A stretch of DNA of 64,000 nt from Ryuthela nishihirai (GCA_038380435.1 JAWZYU010000679.1:23001-87000); one strand, 5' to 3'; counted from the stretch's first letter, positions 46,520-57,472 are shown. The notes: generated by a model not told the origin, from the sequence alone. Numbers and translations: made by a program.

Positions 46520-46640
46520 CGGATGTGATACAAACCTACGACTCCTAGTGGCATGGCAGGTGTCTGAGCTACTATTCCGCCGATACTATTCCGCCAATGT
46601 CTGAGCTACTATTCCGCCGATCGAGATCTCTTCTATTGAT
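46520..46640 (-). mobile_element. tRNA-like SINE fragment, right arm
   Basis: Mirror of 27095-27215, with the A-box-like and B-box-like segments on the minus strand and the same duplicated ggcggaatagtagctcagac block. Confidence 0.5.
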
Positions 46641-46779
46641 GTTTTTTTATACTACCGAGTCTGTCATTACCGACATGTACATACCGAGTCTACCGAGTCT
46701 GTCATAGCCACAGGCCGCTCCGAGTGTTTATGCTAACCTCGGTTAACCATTGAAAGTTCCTAGAACGGTGACGAGATCA

Positions 46780-47275
46780 TCAAAACTGAACCTTGAATGA
46801 TTGGAAAAAGATCCGCTGGTTCTCATTTCCTGTTGCACCATGTTTATGGCCTTGTACGTGTGCGTCGTTTACCTGGGGAACTGTTGGCACCAGGATGCAC
46901 TGTGGGACGAAAGTAAGCTGGTGGAGGAAGTGTAATGCTTTGGGCAATATTCTGGTGGGAAACCCTGGGTCCAGTCATTCATGTGCAGGAAACTATGATA
47001 TTTACCACCTATCTAAACATCATTACAGATCAGGTTTCTATAAATTCTCCAGACATCACTCCAATCGAGCATCTGTGGTTTGTGTTGGAACAGCATATCC
47101 GATCTGCGGCGGCTCAACCACATACTTATAAGAGTTGAAGGATCTGCTAGTTATGTAGATACCACAAGACACCTTTAGAAATATTGTAGCGTCCATGCCA
47201 GAGTTGTTTTGGTAGCACCTGGAGTACCAACATCATATTAGGCAGTGGTCATAATGTTTTGACTCTTCGATGTAT
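46780..47275 (+). pseudogene. Tc1/mariner-type transposase relic with 3' terminal repeat
   Basis: The central part reads GGSVMLWAIFWWETLGPVIH across a frame change near 46925. The C-terminal part reads SPDITPIEHLWFVLEQHIRS (about 47052-47110), the DD34E signature region with the catalytic glutamate kept. Further fragments are PQDTFRNIVASMPELF (about 47163-47210). The 3' end ggtcataatgttttgactct (about 47249-47268) is typical of Tc1 terminal repeats. The N-terminal DNA-binding part and left terminal repeat are missing. Stops and frameshifts make it inactive. It starts just outside the inverted-duplication arm. Confidence 0.8.
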
Positions 47276-47835
47276 ATATATACTAGTATATAACTAGTAT
47301 ATAAGTAGTAATTGCAGAGGAGAGTCAAAATACTGAACTGAAGTAGAAAGAACAAGAACCCTTATCCGGGTTTTTTTTTCCTTGAAATTTTTTGTTTAAG
47401 AATGCTGTTTTGAGAAAGCTGAAAAAAAATATGCATTATGGAACATCTTTTAGGGTTATTTTGCAGTTTGGGTTACTCTGGAAACTGTAATTTCTAGCGG
47501 TGACTACTTAATGGGAATCCCTGCCGATTTCTGCGATTCTCCGTGTTTGCAAGCGCTCATAGGAAGCTTCAGAACTTGCCACATGAGGGCAGCACCGTTC
47601 CGCGGTCAGCTAACCTACGCTAATGGTAAGTATATAGCGATCTGTTCAAAGTCATATGGTAAAGAATCAGAAAGATGGCTAATCAAATACAATAAACTAG
47701 AATCTTTTTCAGAGATACAACGAGAATAATGATTTCTGCACTCCATAACGAAAAATATGTTCAAAAATAATTGTGTTACAATTGAAAATTATTATCCGTT
47801 AAAATTCGAAATTTTCAAGTGTTTACCCAATAATA
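47276..47835. other. No supported gene; possible isolated exon
   Basis: A 72-codon frame (47511-47729) is locally more GC-rich and contains gctaatg followed by gtaagtata at about 47618-47632, which would serve as a splice donor. No partner exon or domain was found. Confidence 0.25.
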
Positions 47836-48243
47836 TGATTTAACGGTTGGGTTGTTTTACCTCTGAGCGGCACATTTTTTGCACACCATGGGCTAAATGG
47901 CCAGGTTATAAGGACCCCGAAGGCTCAGAGAAGGTTGGGGGAGGAGACTAACTGGAACGGCTGTTGGGAGACAGATGGTAGTCTCCCGTCAAAGCCATTC
48001 AGTGTGTTCTTTAACGTGCGCACGGTATGGCTTTCCCGCACACAACGCCACGGCTTAACGTCCCATCCGACGGACGGCGGGTTATCCAAGCCCATTTGTG
48101 TCACCTACTGACCGTGGGCAGGGCGGGGAATTTTTGCGGAGATAAATCTCAACGCTGACCCAGCTGCGACTCGAACCTGGGAACTACAGATTACGAGCCT
48201 GGCGTGCTACCGACTGAGCCACCGCCGCCCCTGATTTAACGGT
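47836..48243 (-). mobile_element. SINE-A full copy with 12-bp TSD
   Basis: The element (47848-48231) is flanked by exact tgatttaacggt duplications at 47836-47847 and 48232-48243. The tRNA-like head is at the right end: on the minus strand it gives ggtggctcagtcggtagcac and a B-box-like ggttcgagtcg. The core contains ttctttaacgtgcgcac, whose complement resembles the cacgttaaagaac motif shared by several invertebrate SINE families. The 3' end is the ggttgggttgttttacctct block. Confidence 0.93.
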
Positions 48244-49139
48244 AATTGTTTAAAGAACAAAATTTAAATTTTTTCCAAAGCACTTCTATTTAATCAATTT
48301 AATAATTTAATTGCAACACAACTTATTTATTGTTAAGGGAAATTCATAAGCAACAGATTTAGGCAAGATAATTTTGATATTAATACTCGATTTTTTTAAT
48401 TAAGCATAAAATAGAAAATCTGCTAAAAATTAAAGATTAAAATATTATTTTTTTAAATTAAAAGATAAAATTTTAAATGCAATAGGCGCAAAGTTTATGT
48501 TGCAGTACAGAATTGACTCTTTATATCTTATCTCTTTACATTTATATGATCATTTTATTTCAATTACTTCTCCCGATCTACAGAGCCCCTCCTGTTTATT
48601 TGCTTGTTTTAAAATAATGTTATTTTTTTATTGTGTCAATTAACGATTTTACAAAAAGTAGTTCAATTTTCGTCATTTTTTAGTTTACAAGGATAAAAGG
48701 AATATAGAATATAGCTCTAAGTCTCTTATTTAGAACTTTGTTCCAGTGCACCCATTTGGAACTTGGCTCCAGGTCTCGCAATTGCTTAATGCACCTGGTT
48801 CATACACATAGTTGGGCAGTTCAGAAAGCTCATATATCATTCCATTAGTCATATGTACAAGACTGGTTTCAGAAGAGATGGGGGGGGGGGGACACAAGAG
48901 TGTCCGGGTCAAAGAAAATGAGTGATATTTTTACTACTGTACCTAGCACTATTTTTTTAATGTAACACAATATTTGAATTAGTGAAAATATTTTAATTGG
49001 TAGTAACAATATTATACTCAAAGAAAGCTATAACATTATCTTTCCATGCTATTTCAACGGGAATCTAACTATGAAGCTCTATAGCAGGGAGGACCAAACT
49101 TTTAGACTCTGCGATCGACTATTAAGACACAAAATCTTT
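48244..49139. other. AT-rich, no supported gene
   Basis: No coding domain or repeat family recognised. A poly-G run lies at about 48880-48890. Confidence 0.5.
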
Positions 49140-49430
49140 ACTCCCCTTCCTGCCCACAGTCGGTAGGGGACACCGATGGGCTTGGAAAGGCCGTCATCCG
49201 TTGGATGGAATGTTAAGACGTGGCCCCGTGTGCGGGAGATCCATACCCTGTGCACGTTAAAGAACACGCTGGATGGCCTTTACAGAAGGCTACCATCTGT
49301 CTCAAAACAGCTGTTCCTGTTGGTCCCCTTACCCAACCTTCTCTGGACCTTTGGGGTCTTTGTGACCTGGCCATTTGGCCCATGGTGCGCAAAAAAAGTG
49401 CCGCTCGCAGGTAAATCAACCCAACCCAGA
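49140..49430 (+). mobile_element. SINE-A, 5'-truncated copy
   Basis: Plus-strand copy lacking the tRNA-like head. It starts near gcccacagtcggtaggggac, carries tgtgcacgttaaagaacacg and ends with the ggtaaatcaacccaaccc block. Confidence 0.88.
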
Positions 49431-49527
49431 ACATCTTTCGTGATCGACCATAGTACATGCATAATAATGATTTAACACTGCTTAACCAGCTAAGCATGAA
49501 CTAACTATTTAGCATGACGTGACATTG

Positions 49528-49718
49528 TTCATCATCATCCTCCAGCAGCCATCGGCTATGGAGGTCCAACCAGACAATGCAATTTAGTTCTCCAAGCAAG
49601 TTTGTCCTGAGCTACATCTGCTGCATCTGGCCACTGCACACCAATTCTAATAAGGTCCTGTTTGACATTGTCTGCCCACCGCATCCTAGGTCTCCCCTTC
49701 TTTCTGAGGCCTTTAGGT
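49528..49718 (-). mobile_element. RTE 3'-end fragment
   Basis: Minus-strand 3' terminus of the RTE family with the encoded tail KKGRPRMRWADNVKQDL and a short (GAT)n end, truncated at about 49718. A typical 5'-truncated insertion. Confidence 0.9.
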
Positions 49719-50011
49719 GAGTAACCTTGCCCACAGTCCGCGTACAGGTTTGCAAGTTTCCTCACAGATTATTTTCCTTTTGTCGTTATCCTTTCTATGT
49801 GAGGCCAGTTTGGCCATTCACAATTTTGTTATTTTAAGTTTTGTTTCTTTTGTGTAAAATGTTTTCATTTTGCACATTTCTCTTTTTATTTTCCTTTTAT
49901 TTATTTGTGAGGGCTTGGATCACTGGGTATAGTGCCTGCGTAGCCCTGGCACCCGACTGGGCGTCCCCTTGTTGGGCTCCGTGGAGGGTGGGGACAGCGG
50001 ACACTGAACCA

Positions 50012-50213
50012 CAAATAAAATAAATAAATACCTCCTCAAGCAGCTGCTTGCCACAGAGGTCTGACAGGAGCCTGTCAGTTTACATGCCATAGTAGAAGGT
50101 CTGAAAGGATGGCAGGACCTCAGCAGAAAAACGACACAAACAGCCATGCCTTACCCGGGGCTCGAACCCAGGTCCCTTAGATCAGTAGCCAAGCGCGCTA
50201 ACCACTCGGCCAT
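50012..50213 (-). mobile_element. SINE-B copy, best preserved
   Basis: Minus-strand SINE. The head reads atggccgagtggttagcgcg on the minus strand (A box tggccgagtgg) and the B box is ggttcgagccc. The body contains gtctgacaggagcctgtcag in its palindromic stretch and caagcagctgcttg, and the tail aataaataaataaaat lies at the left. It sits in the leader just upstream of the ORF1 start at 50226. Confidence 0.9.
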
Positions 50214-50225
50214 ACAAAACCAAAA

Positions 50226-51040
50226 ATGAGAGAGAATGATGAAATTATTGCGATCGGTGCCAACAAGAGGGCTCGACATGAGCCCCAATCTTTTTCGTCT
50301 CCGTTATCTATTCCATCGTCTTCTGTGTCTGTGTCTTCGTTCCCGAGATTCCTGACCGTCCACTCCACTGGCGATCAGGTACTTGGGGACATGTCCCCAG
50401 TTTTCGTGAATAAAGGTTTGAAAGGTCTTGCGGGAGAGCCGAAATCCGTAAAGCGCTTACGATCTGGCGACTTGCAAGTTGAGACCACTTCTAAACATTC
50501 AGAACAACTCCTTAAGGTTGCAGAGATTGGCGGGGTGGCTGTCGAGGTCACTCCGCACAAAACTCTGAATTCCTCTCGGGGTGTGATCACTGGGTGGGGC
50601 CACCTCAAAGTCACTGAGAAGGAAATCCTCTCATAGCTCACACCTCAAGGAGTAATAGCGATCCACCGGGTTTCGACATGCTGTGATGGGAAATTGATAC
50701 CCTCCCGGGTACTGATTGTGACATTTAATACGCCACGCCTGCCTTCTTCCATCAAGGCAGGTTGCTTGCAATGTGAGGTTCGGCTATATATATACCAAAC
50801 CCTCTGCACTGTTTTCAGTGTCAGATATACGGTCATGCCCGCACAGCATGCCGGGGCAAACCCACCTGTGCTGCTGTGGCAGTAATTGATCATCATGATC
50901 CTGACTGCACAGCAGAAAGGCATGTTGTGTGAACTGCAGTGGCGAACATCCGACGTACTCCCGCGACTGTCTGAAGTGGAAGGAGGAAAAGGAGTTCAAT
51001 GCCTCAAGGTTGTTCATTACGACGCAAATATGTTATGCGA
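50226..51040 (+). pseudogene. ORF1-like zinc-knuckle protein of non-LTR element
   Basis: The first frame (50226-50636) starts MRENDEIIAIGANKRARHEP, has a Ser/Pro-rich stretch and an RRM-like block (KSVKRLRSGDLQVETTSKHS), as in ORF1 of Jockey/I elements. A stop at about 50634 is followed by the same frame continuing GVIAIHRVSTCCDGKL. After further frame changes come three Cys-knuckle pieces: HCFQCQIYGHARTAC (about 50800), a weak middle one, and CCVNCSGEHPTYSRDC (about 50925-50975), then KWKEEKEFNA. At least three frame lesions exist. Confidence 0.75.
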
Positions 51041-51059
51041 CTTTTTAATGTTAATGCAA

Positions 51060-51768
51060 CTTTTTCCAAATATCCTTTAGTTACAGCAGCAGAATCAGAC
51101 TCGGGATTGGCAATATCAAGTATTTGTTTTGTTTCTCTGCATTGAATCAATGCCCGTCGAAGGCAATGCTTCATGGAACTGGAACGTAAAGCCCATCTTT
51201 ATTTCTCACCAATGTATTCATTGAAATGTTTTGAGCAGTGGTCAAGTTGTCGACGTAGTGTTTCGTAGTGGCATTGGATGAATCGATCGGTTCTGCAAGA
51301 TTTTTAATGCGTTTATTGCTTGCATCGTAATTATCATCGTCATTGCAAATTGCTCTTTTTTCCAAATATCGTTTTGTAACTACTCCAGAATCTGCATATG
51401 GTTCAGTAACATTGATTATTTGTTTGTTTCGCGCATCGTAGCAATTGTTCCGAAAAATTAAAGAAGCATTATTAACGTATTGAATGGTAACGGCATCTCC
51501 ATTTTCTACAGGTCTGCCTACGTTCGATATTCTTTTAGTATCTGCGTCGTAATTTCCCGAGTGATTCAGCGTTATAGACTCTTGTTGAAGATATTGTTTT
51601 GTCACAGAGTCCGAACCCTCTTCGGGATTGGCTACATTTCTCATTTTTTAATATTCATGTCGTAGTCCCCATCGTGTGTCAATTTAAAACCGACACCTGG
51701 AATTCCCGCTGGTCCCCTTTCGGAACCGGTCTCAGAGCTGATGACGCCAAACTTTATCAAGTAATTCA
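51060..51768 (-). pseudogene. Polinton fibre-like repeat protein
   Basis: The N-terminus (51768) has a collagen-like GPAGIPGVGF patch followed by a frameshift in an A-run near 51645. The frame 51644-51171 then holds four tandem units of about 36 residues. Each has a pattern like TKRISNVGRPVENGDAVTIQ, with conserved DA, K-R/Q-I, N-V/L, P and A/V-V/T-T. Similar units build trimeric tail-fibre or attachment proteins of phages and occur in Polinton proteins. A fifth unit (QILDIANPESDSAAVTKGYL) lies beyond the stop at 51065-51150, so the gene was longer or duplicated. It sits downstream of the ATPase. Confidence 0.65.
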
Positions 51769-51820
51769 TCTTTATTTACCAAAGTTTTTTCTGTTCTTGA
51801 GAGGCATGTGCTTGGTTTTC

Positions 51821-52395
51821 TTATCGATTAATAAGAAATCCTGTGGTTTTGAAACTGCATATGGATGAAACTGCATAAAAAATCTTTCCTGATTTCTGTT
51901 GCATGATCCATTTGTATCTGCAACATTTCTCTCTTGTTCTGCATATTAAAGAATATGAAATAATTACACTGTAGTCGAAACTTTTGGAGTAGAAAAATAA
52001 CTCTGCGTCAGATAAATCAATGATATGGTTCTTTTTCCTTCCTCTGACAAATTTCGATGAGTTTTTGATCTTTTCCTTTACGAAATCGTCGAAAACAATC
52101 AAATTTTGCATGTCGGAATCCAGTTCGTTGACCTTGACGCTATCATCCTTTACTGGTAGAGAAAGTTGCAATTGAGATTTTTTTGCCAAATGTTTTCTCC
52201 AAAATTTACTGCAAATCGTCGAATATTTCTTGCGTAAACTGATATTTCGGCTCGGTTAAATCTTTGGCATATAAAAAGATTTTATTATAGTAGAGATGTT
52301 TAAATATTAAGTTCAAGAAAAGGTTCCTCTTCCCTGAGCCCGATGGACCACAATTAAAAGTCTAAAAAGCCAGAGAGGTGCTAATACGTTTCTGT
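51821..52395 (-). pseudogene. Polinton packaging ATPase (FtsK/HerA-type) relic
   Basis: On the minus strand a Walker A-like GPSGSGKRN lies near 52330-52355; the usual residue after GK is Ser/Thr, here Arg. It is followed by KDLTEPKYQFTQEIFDDLQ. After a stop at about 52215 the frame 52189-51821 has the Walker B strand NLIVFDDFVKEKIK (about 52060-52105) and the conserved FVRGRKKN block (about 52030). The last third is frame-shifted and unrecognisable. The protein would pump DNA into capsids. It lies between the integrase and the fibre-like gene. Confidence 0.75.
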
Positions 52396-52559
52396 TCAAG
52401 ATTTTCTCATCTTCTTCAAAGTCAGAATTATGAATCTCCATTTGCTTTATTTAAAAAGATCATGTTCTTTGGCCCAGGAATTAAATGTATTATGATAACC
52501 AAACCATTTAACATAATACTATTTTTTTTATCATTCTTCACTCTAGTTTTCAGAATGGT

Positions 52560-53469
52560 TTCAACTTTATAAATGTCATCTTACTTTTCGTATTTCTCCA
52601 TTTCTTGGGTGTAAAAACTACCAATGATTGTTCTCCTTTCAGATCCTTGATCTTATAGGTTATGAGATATGTATTAAGAACTTGAGCAATTTCAAAAATC
52701 TCTTCTGTAAAATTGGGCAGATAACCTTTTTTAAACGGTGGCTTGTATTTGGCGATTTTTTGGCTCTGTCGTCAATTTTAAATTTTAGTGCTGCAATAAA
52801 TTTAATTATTTTTACCAAACAGATTGAAATACACAATATCTTCGTTTTTCTGCAAGCTTGCCTCTTTTGGGGTTATTCTTATTGATCTGTGATAAGAAGT
52901 ATTGTAATTCTTAACGAGTTTTGGTAGGACATCGATCCATTTTCTAGTGTTATTGGCAGTGAAATATTTCCACATTTTGTCTTTAGAGTCCTATTAAATC
53001 GTTTCACAATTTGAGCTTTAGGCTCATTTTCTCTGGCAAACCAATGGACAACTCGTTGGTTAAACAATGCTTGAGTTTCTTTATTTATAAACTCAGTTCC
53101 CTTATCCGTTTGTAATTTGGATGGTTTACGCTGTTCAAAAATTCTACAAATGCTTTCGTAATCTCGCTACCCGTTTTCTTTTTAATAGGCGATTTTGCTG
53201 AAAATGTCAAATACGGTTAAAATGTAATTCATGTGGTTATTGTGAAATTTAAAGTTTTGCATGTCGATTAAATCACTCTGCCACTGGTCATCTACATTCC
53301 AGACATGAACACGTCTGGTTTGGAGTTTTTTATAAATGGGTTTCTGTAACGTGTACACATGTTGTTGGAGAAATCTTTTTACTTCTTTTTCCGTCAATCC
53401 AGTTTTGCGCATTAGATCTTTTATACCGGAAAATCCCTTTAATGGGTCATAGTAAACGGAAGAAAGCAT
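52560..53469 (-). pseudogene. Polinton retroviral-type (rve) integrase relic
   Basis: The start at 53469 (MLSSVYYDPLKGFSGI) leads into a zinc-binding-like N-terminal region without clear HHCC, then the catalytic core. The first aspartate is in WQSDLIDMQNF and the second region is LTVFDIFSKIAY (53182). After a stop near 53185 comes DKGTEFINKETQ (about 53095), then ARENEPKAQIVKRFNRTLKT (about 52975-53035). The catalytic glutamate of the VERFN motif is lysine at 53002-53004. A chromo/SH3-like C-terminal block (GYLPNFTEEIFEIAQVL) is visible near 52700. Integrase inserts the linear element into host DNA; this copy could not. Confidence 0.85.
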
Positions 53470-53470
53470 C

Positions 53471-53655
53471 TTATTTCTTGTGTCCTAAACAGAACCGTTT
53501 CTTTGCTTCAATGATAGATTTGATTATCGTTCTTGAAATTCTTTCTCCTAAAGTCGGATTCTGAATTTCATCCAAATCATTTAATAACTCTTGGTCGGCT
53601 TCGTGTCTCTTTTTAGTTTCTGTAGAGATAATAGGCTTGTAAATGGTAGCTAGGC
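53471..53655 (-). pseudogene. PLA2-like Polinton protein, C-terminal part
   Basis: The frame contains KKRHEADQELLNDLDEIQNP and ends in SIIEAKKRFCLGHKK just before the integrase start. It is the downstream half of the gene at 57473-57669, separated by the inserted RTE element. The stop and the integrase ATG are nearly adjacent, indicating compact viral gene packing. Confidence 0.7.
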
Positions 53656-53997
53656 GTAAACTGGAAGGAGAGCTGTGTACCAATCCCCAGTGATGATGCA
53701 CAGAACCGGCCAGGTCTAGCACCTAATGTCTGACCCCGCCTTCTCGTGGTGCAGGCCGTTAGTACCTTTCAAAAGACATATTCTCTTTTGGAAGGGAACG
53801 GAAGGGGAGGGCTGCCAGTTGAGTATGGCCTACTGATCTGGTCATCTATAGCCACTTTTTTCTTTTTTTTCAACCCTGCTGAGGAGTGGTCAACTTCACA
53901 GGGTCCTGGGCTGACCATTTATACCTACTAGACTGGACTTGTTTATGGATTTGAGCTTGATTATGGATCCTGGACTTGCTGCACTGGTGGGCCTCTG

Positions 53998-56900
53998 TTG
54001 AGAGAGAGTCTGCCGCTGTGTTTTCTATTTGCTTCTGGGTTGCCAGCTCTAAGTGAACAGAGGCATGGGATATTATATCAGCTGGTGGATAATCCTAATC
54101 AGAGGCCATCGCAGGTACCTGAACCTTACTTAGCTAGTTGGGCATCGTCAAGCCTAAACTGGAGTAATGTGTCTCAGGCAGGCCATATGGTTCTTGAAAA
54201 AGTCCACTTGAAAAGGTGGTGCCTGAAGTTCCTACCAGCATCGGTGACTTCAGCCTTTAGCGGAGGAGGAACAGGTCTTTGCCCCATGCCTGCGATCAGG
54301 GAGCTGTTTGATATTGTTGGCCCTACCAATCTCAATAAACCTAATTTCTTTAAAAATCCTACTAATCATTTTCTCTCTGCAGGAACGTGGAAAGTGAGGA
54401 CATTACATAGAGATTATTCTCTTGATGTCCTCATGCAGGAATTCCAGCGCTATAACCTAGATATTCTAGGCTTGCAAGAGACCAGATGGACAGGTAAAGG
54501 TGAGATACTTAAAAATAACTTTAAATTTCTCTTTACAGTGAGGGAGGATGGAAAGCATCACCAAGGCGTGGGTCTGCTGCTCAGCAGACATGCTAGTGAT
54601 GCTCTTCTAGGATATGAGTGCATTAATTAAAAGTTTCTTACATCAAAATTTCAGACAAGCATTAAAGACTTGAATGTTATCAACTTGAATGTTAGACTTG
54701 AATTATGCCCCCACTGAGGATTCTGATGAGGATGAGAAGTATAGGTTTTACAGAAAACTTCAGGATATTTTTAATTCTGTGAAGAAAGGAGATATTACCC
54801 TTGTTCTTGGTGACTTCAATGCCAAAGTTGGTACCGACTCTGACCTTTGGGGAGGAGTAATAAGACCTTTTGGTATTGGTAGCTGCAATGGCAATGGGCA
54901 ACGTCTCCTACAGGTAAGTAAACTAAATGGTTTCAGAATAACTAACACATATTACAAACACCGCGACATACATAAACACACATGGGTTTCACCTGATGGG
55001 CTGCGTAAGAATATGATTGATTATATATTAATTAACAGCAAATGGGCTAGTTCTGTTAGAAATACCAGGGCATATAGGGGAGCTGAAATTGGATCTGACC
55101 ATTACCTTGTTAAAAGTGTCTTGCAACTTAAATTTAAAAAGTGTTGTGCTAGGGTTAAAAAATTTACCTTTAATACTGAAGCTCTGAAAGACCCAGTTAT
55201 AGCTAAAGCTTACCATGATAGGTTACTTAGTCATTATGACAGTCATGGTTTGCTTAATACTGAAGTTGAGGAAGAATGGGGCCATTTTAAACAGGCTTTT
55301 TTGGAAACTAACAGTACTCTTTTAGGGAAAAAGGAGCAGAGGAGGCAGAATTATTTAAGTGATAAGGCACTTGAGCTTATTTCAGAAAGAAGGAACTGCA
55401 GGAATGTCCTTAATCAGTACCCTACTAGTCCTAATAGAAAGCATTACAGAGAACTTAATAAACGTGTAAAGGGTCAGTAGCTACTGATAAGAATCTTTGG
55501 CTTGATGGCCTTGCTGACAAAGCTGAGGAAGCATTTAGACATCACAACAGCACAGAGCTGTACCAGATAGTTAATGTTTTGTGTGGTAGAAAACGAACAA
55601 GTATACAGGGATTGAAGGATAAACAAGGCAAGGTTATAGAAGGTGAGGATTCTGTCATGGCTAGGTGGGCTGAGCATTTCAGTGATGTTCTAAACAATGT
55701 GGTTAGTTCTACTCCCATTGTTTGCAATGATGATAGATGCATTGTTGGCTTTAATGTTGGCCCTATAACACAATCTGAAGTTAGTTTGGCTATTTCTAAA
55801 CTTAAACTTCATAAATCCCCAGGGGTGGATGAAATTATTACGGAAATGCTTAGAGCTGGGAATGCTTCAGTTACCATTTGGATGACTGAAATTTTGAATA
55901 ACTTTTATGATAAAGGCATGGTTCCTAAAGATTTTACCAGAGCTATTGTTATCCCTATTTTCAAAAAAGGTGATCGCAGTTCTTGTGATAACTATAGGGG
56001 TATCAGCCTACTCTCCGTTCCAGGTAAAGTTCTTTCCATGATTGTGCTTAATAGAATTAAGAAATCTGGTTGACAGGCAATTGCGTGATGAGCAATGTGG
56101 ATTCAGAAGTGGTAGGGGATGTGTAGATCAGATATTTTCACTTAGGCAGATTCTTGAGAAATGTTTAGAGTTTCAGAAACCTTTGGTTGCTAGCTTTGTT
56201 GATTTCAAAAAGGCTTTCGACTCTGTTGATCGTCATAATTTGTGGTTGATTGTGAGATCATATGGTATACCAGACAAGTTAGTTAACATAATGAAAGCTC
56301 TCTATAATAACACTGAGTCATGTGTGAGGGTTGGTAAGTCTTGTAGCAATTGGTTTAGCATTACTTCTGGTGTTCGACAAGGGTGCATTTTGTCTCCTTT
56401 TCTCTTTAGTTTGGTTGTTGATTATATTATGCGAAATTCACTTCAAGGGAAAGCTTTTGGCCTTAAATGGGCTGGAGATACGAAAATTTCTGATTTAGAT
56501 CATGCTGATGTTTTAGCCCTTTTGGCAAATGATGTTGATGAGATGAACTCTTTCATTCGAACTGTTGATGAGGCTGGTAGTGCAGTAGGTTTGGTTATAA
56601 ACAGAGAGAAAACTAAAGTGATGAAAATTGGTCAGGCAGGTTGTGATTCAGTTAATCTGAATGGTTGCAGTCTTGAGCAGGTGTCACAGTTTAATTACCT
56701 TGGGAGCTGCGTAACTGATACTGGTGATGTGCGGCATGAGATTAACAGACGAATAGGTATTGCTGCCGTAACTTTTAAGAATCTATGGAGATTGTGGAGA
56801 AATAGGCATATACACCTAAAGACTAAAATTAGACTATATAATAGTTTGATTCTTTCTAGGGTTAGTTATGGTAGTGAAACTTGGACGCTGTGTAAGTAAG

Positions 56901-57271
56901 ATAACAGGAAACTAGATGCTTTTGATTCTAGATGCTTACGCAGTATCTTGGGTAATAGGTGGTTTAACTTTGTAACTAATGATGAGGTTAGGCAAAGGAG
57001 TCTGCAACCTCCTTTAAGCAGCATATTGTGCAGAGAGAGACTCCGCTGGTTTGGCCATGTTGCCCGTATGGATAATTATAGATTGGCGAATAGGGTTATG
57101 AACAGTGTGTCTAGAGGCCTCAGAAGGAGGGGGAGACCTAGGATGCGGTGGGCAGACAATGTCAAACAGGACCTTGTTAGAATTGGTGTACAGTGGCCGG
57201 ATGCAGCAGATGTAGCTCAGGACAGATATGCTTGGAGAATTAAACTGTGCGGTCTGGTTGGACCGCCGTAG
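53998..57271 (+). pseudogene. RTE endonuclease-RT with catalytic lesions
   Basis: The endonuclease N-terminus reads GTWKVRTLHRDYSLDVL: the WNVR asparagine is lysine (codon 54391-54393). LDILGLQETRWTGKG follows. A stop at 54630 and a frame change near 54700 break it, and GDFNAKVGTDSD appears near 54810. The RT frame (56042-56899) has FVDFKKAFDSVDRHN and SGVRQGCILSPFLF, but the catalytic YADD is HADV (56501-56512). A stop at 56897 separates the C-terminal block (56948-57271) with GRPRMRWADNVKQDL. Both enzymatic activities are therefore lost, by point changes. Confidence 0.92.
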
Positions 57272-57282
57272 CCCATGGCTGC

Positions 57283-57375
57283 TTGAGGAGGAGGAGGAGG
57301 AGGAGGAGGAGGAGGAGGAGGAGGAGGAGGAGGAGGAGGAGGAGGAGGAGGAGGAGGAGGAGGAGGAGGAGGAGG

Positions 57376-57466
<91 letters not shown>

Positions 57467-57468
57467 GA
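57283..57468. repeat. (GAG)n/(GAT)n microsatellite tail of RTE
   Basis: About 32 GAG units followed by about 30 GAT units. Sister copies have only a few GAT units, so the tail expanded after insertion and its first half mutated to GAG. All frames through it, giving poly-Glu/Asp, poly-His/Pro and so on, are artefacts. Confidence 0.97.
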
Positions 57469-57472
57469 TTTG

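Larger units (their letters stand above)
40515..46668. repeat. Right arm of 6.15-kb inverted duplication
   Basis: Reverse complement of 27073-33228. The outer end is at ctgtcatt (46668), beyond which the sequence continues with accgagtctaccgagtctgtcat-like local repeats. The inner end lies inside an RTE element that continues uninterrupted into the spacer, so this arm looks original and the left arm derived. Confidence 0.95.
49800..51040 (+). mobile_element. Non-LTR retrotransposon 5' UTR plus ORF1 fragment
   Basis: A GC-rich leader (about 49910-50010, containing gggctccgtggagggtgggg) is followed, after a SINE-B insertion, by a zinc-knuckle ORF1. No ORF2 follows. The fragment ends against Polinton sequence near 51040. 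It is probably a member of the I/Jockey/R1 assemblage. The boundary is inferred. Confidence 0.6.
53640..57470 (+). mobile_element. RTE element nested in PLA2-like Polinton gene
   Basis: Plus-strand RTE. The 5' end is near cttgtaaatggtagctaggc (about 53645) and the 3' end is an expanded trinucleotide tail ending at 57468. Flanks share an imperfect ctgtag-containing duplication (about 53627-53637 and 57474-57484), consistent with a diverged target duplication. It is the longest copy here. Its age relative to the Polinton is clear because it interrupts a Polinton gene. Confidence 0.92.

Noticed and set aside
49213..49497. Overlapping frames on both strands with plausible protein composition
   Set aside because: All lie inside a SINE-A copy and recur in other SINE-A copies.
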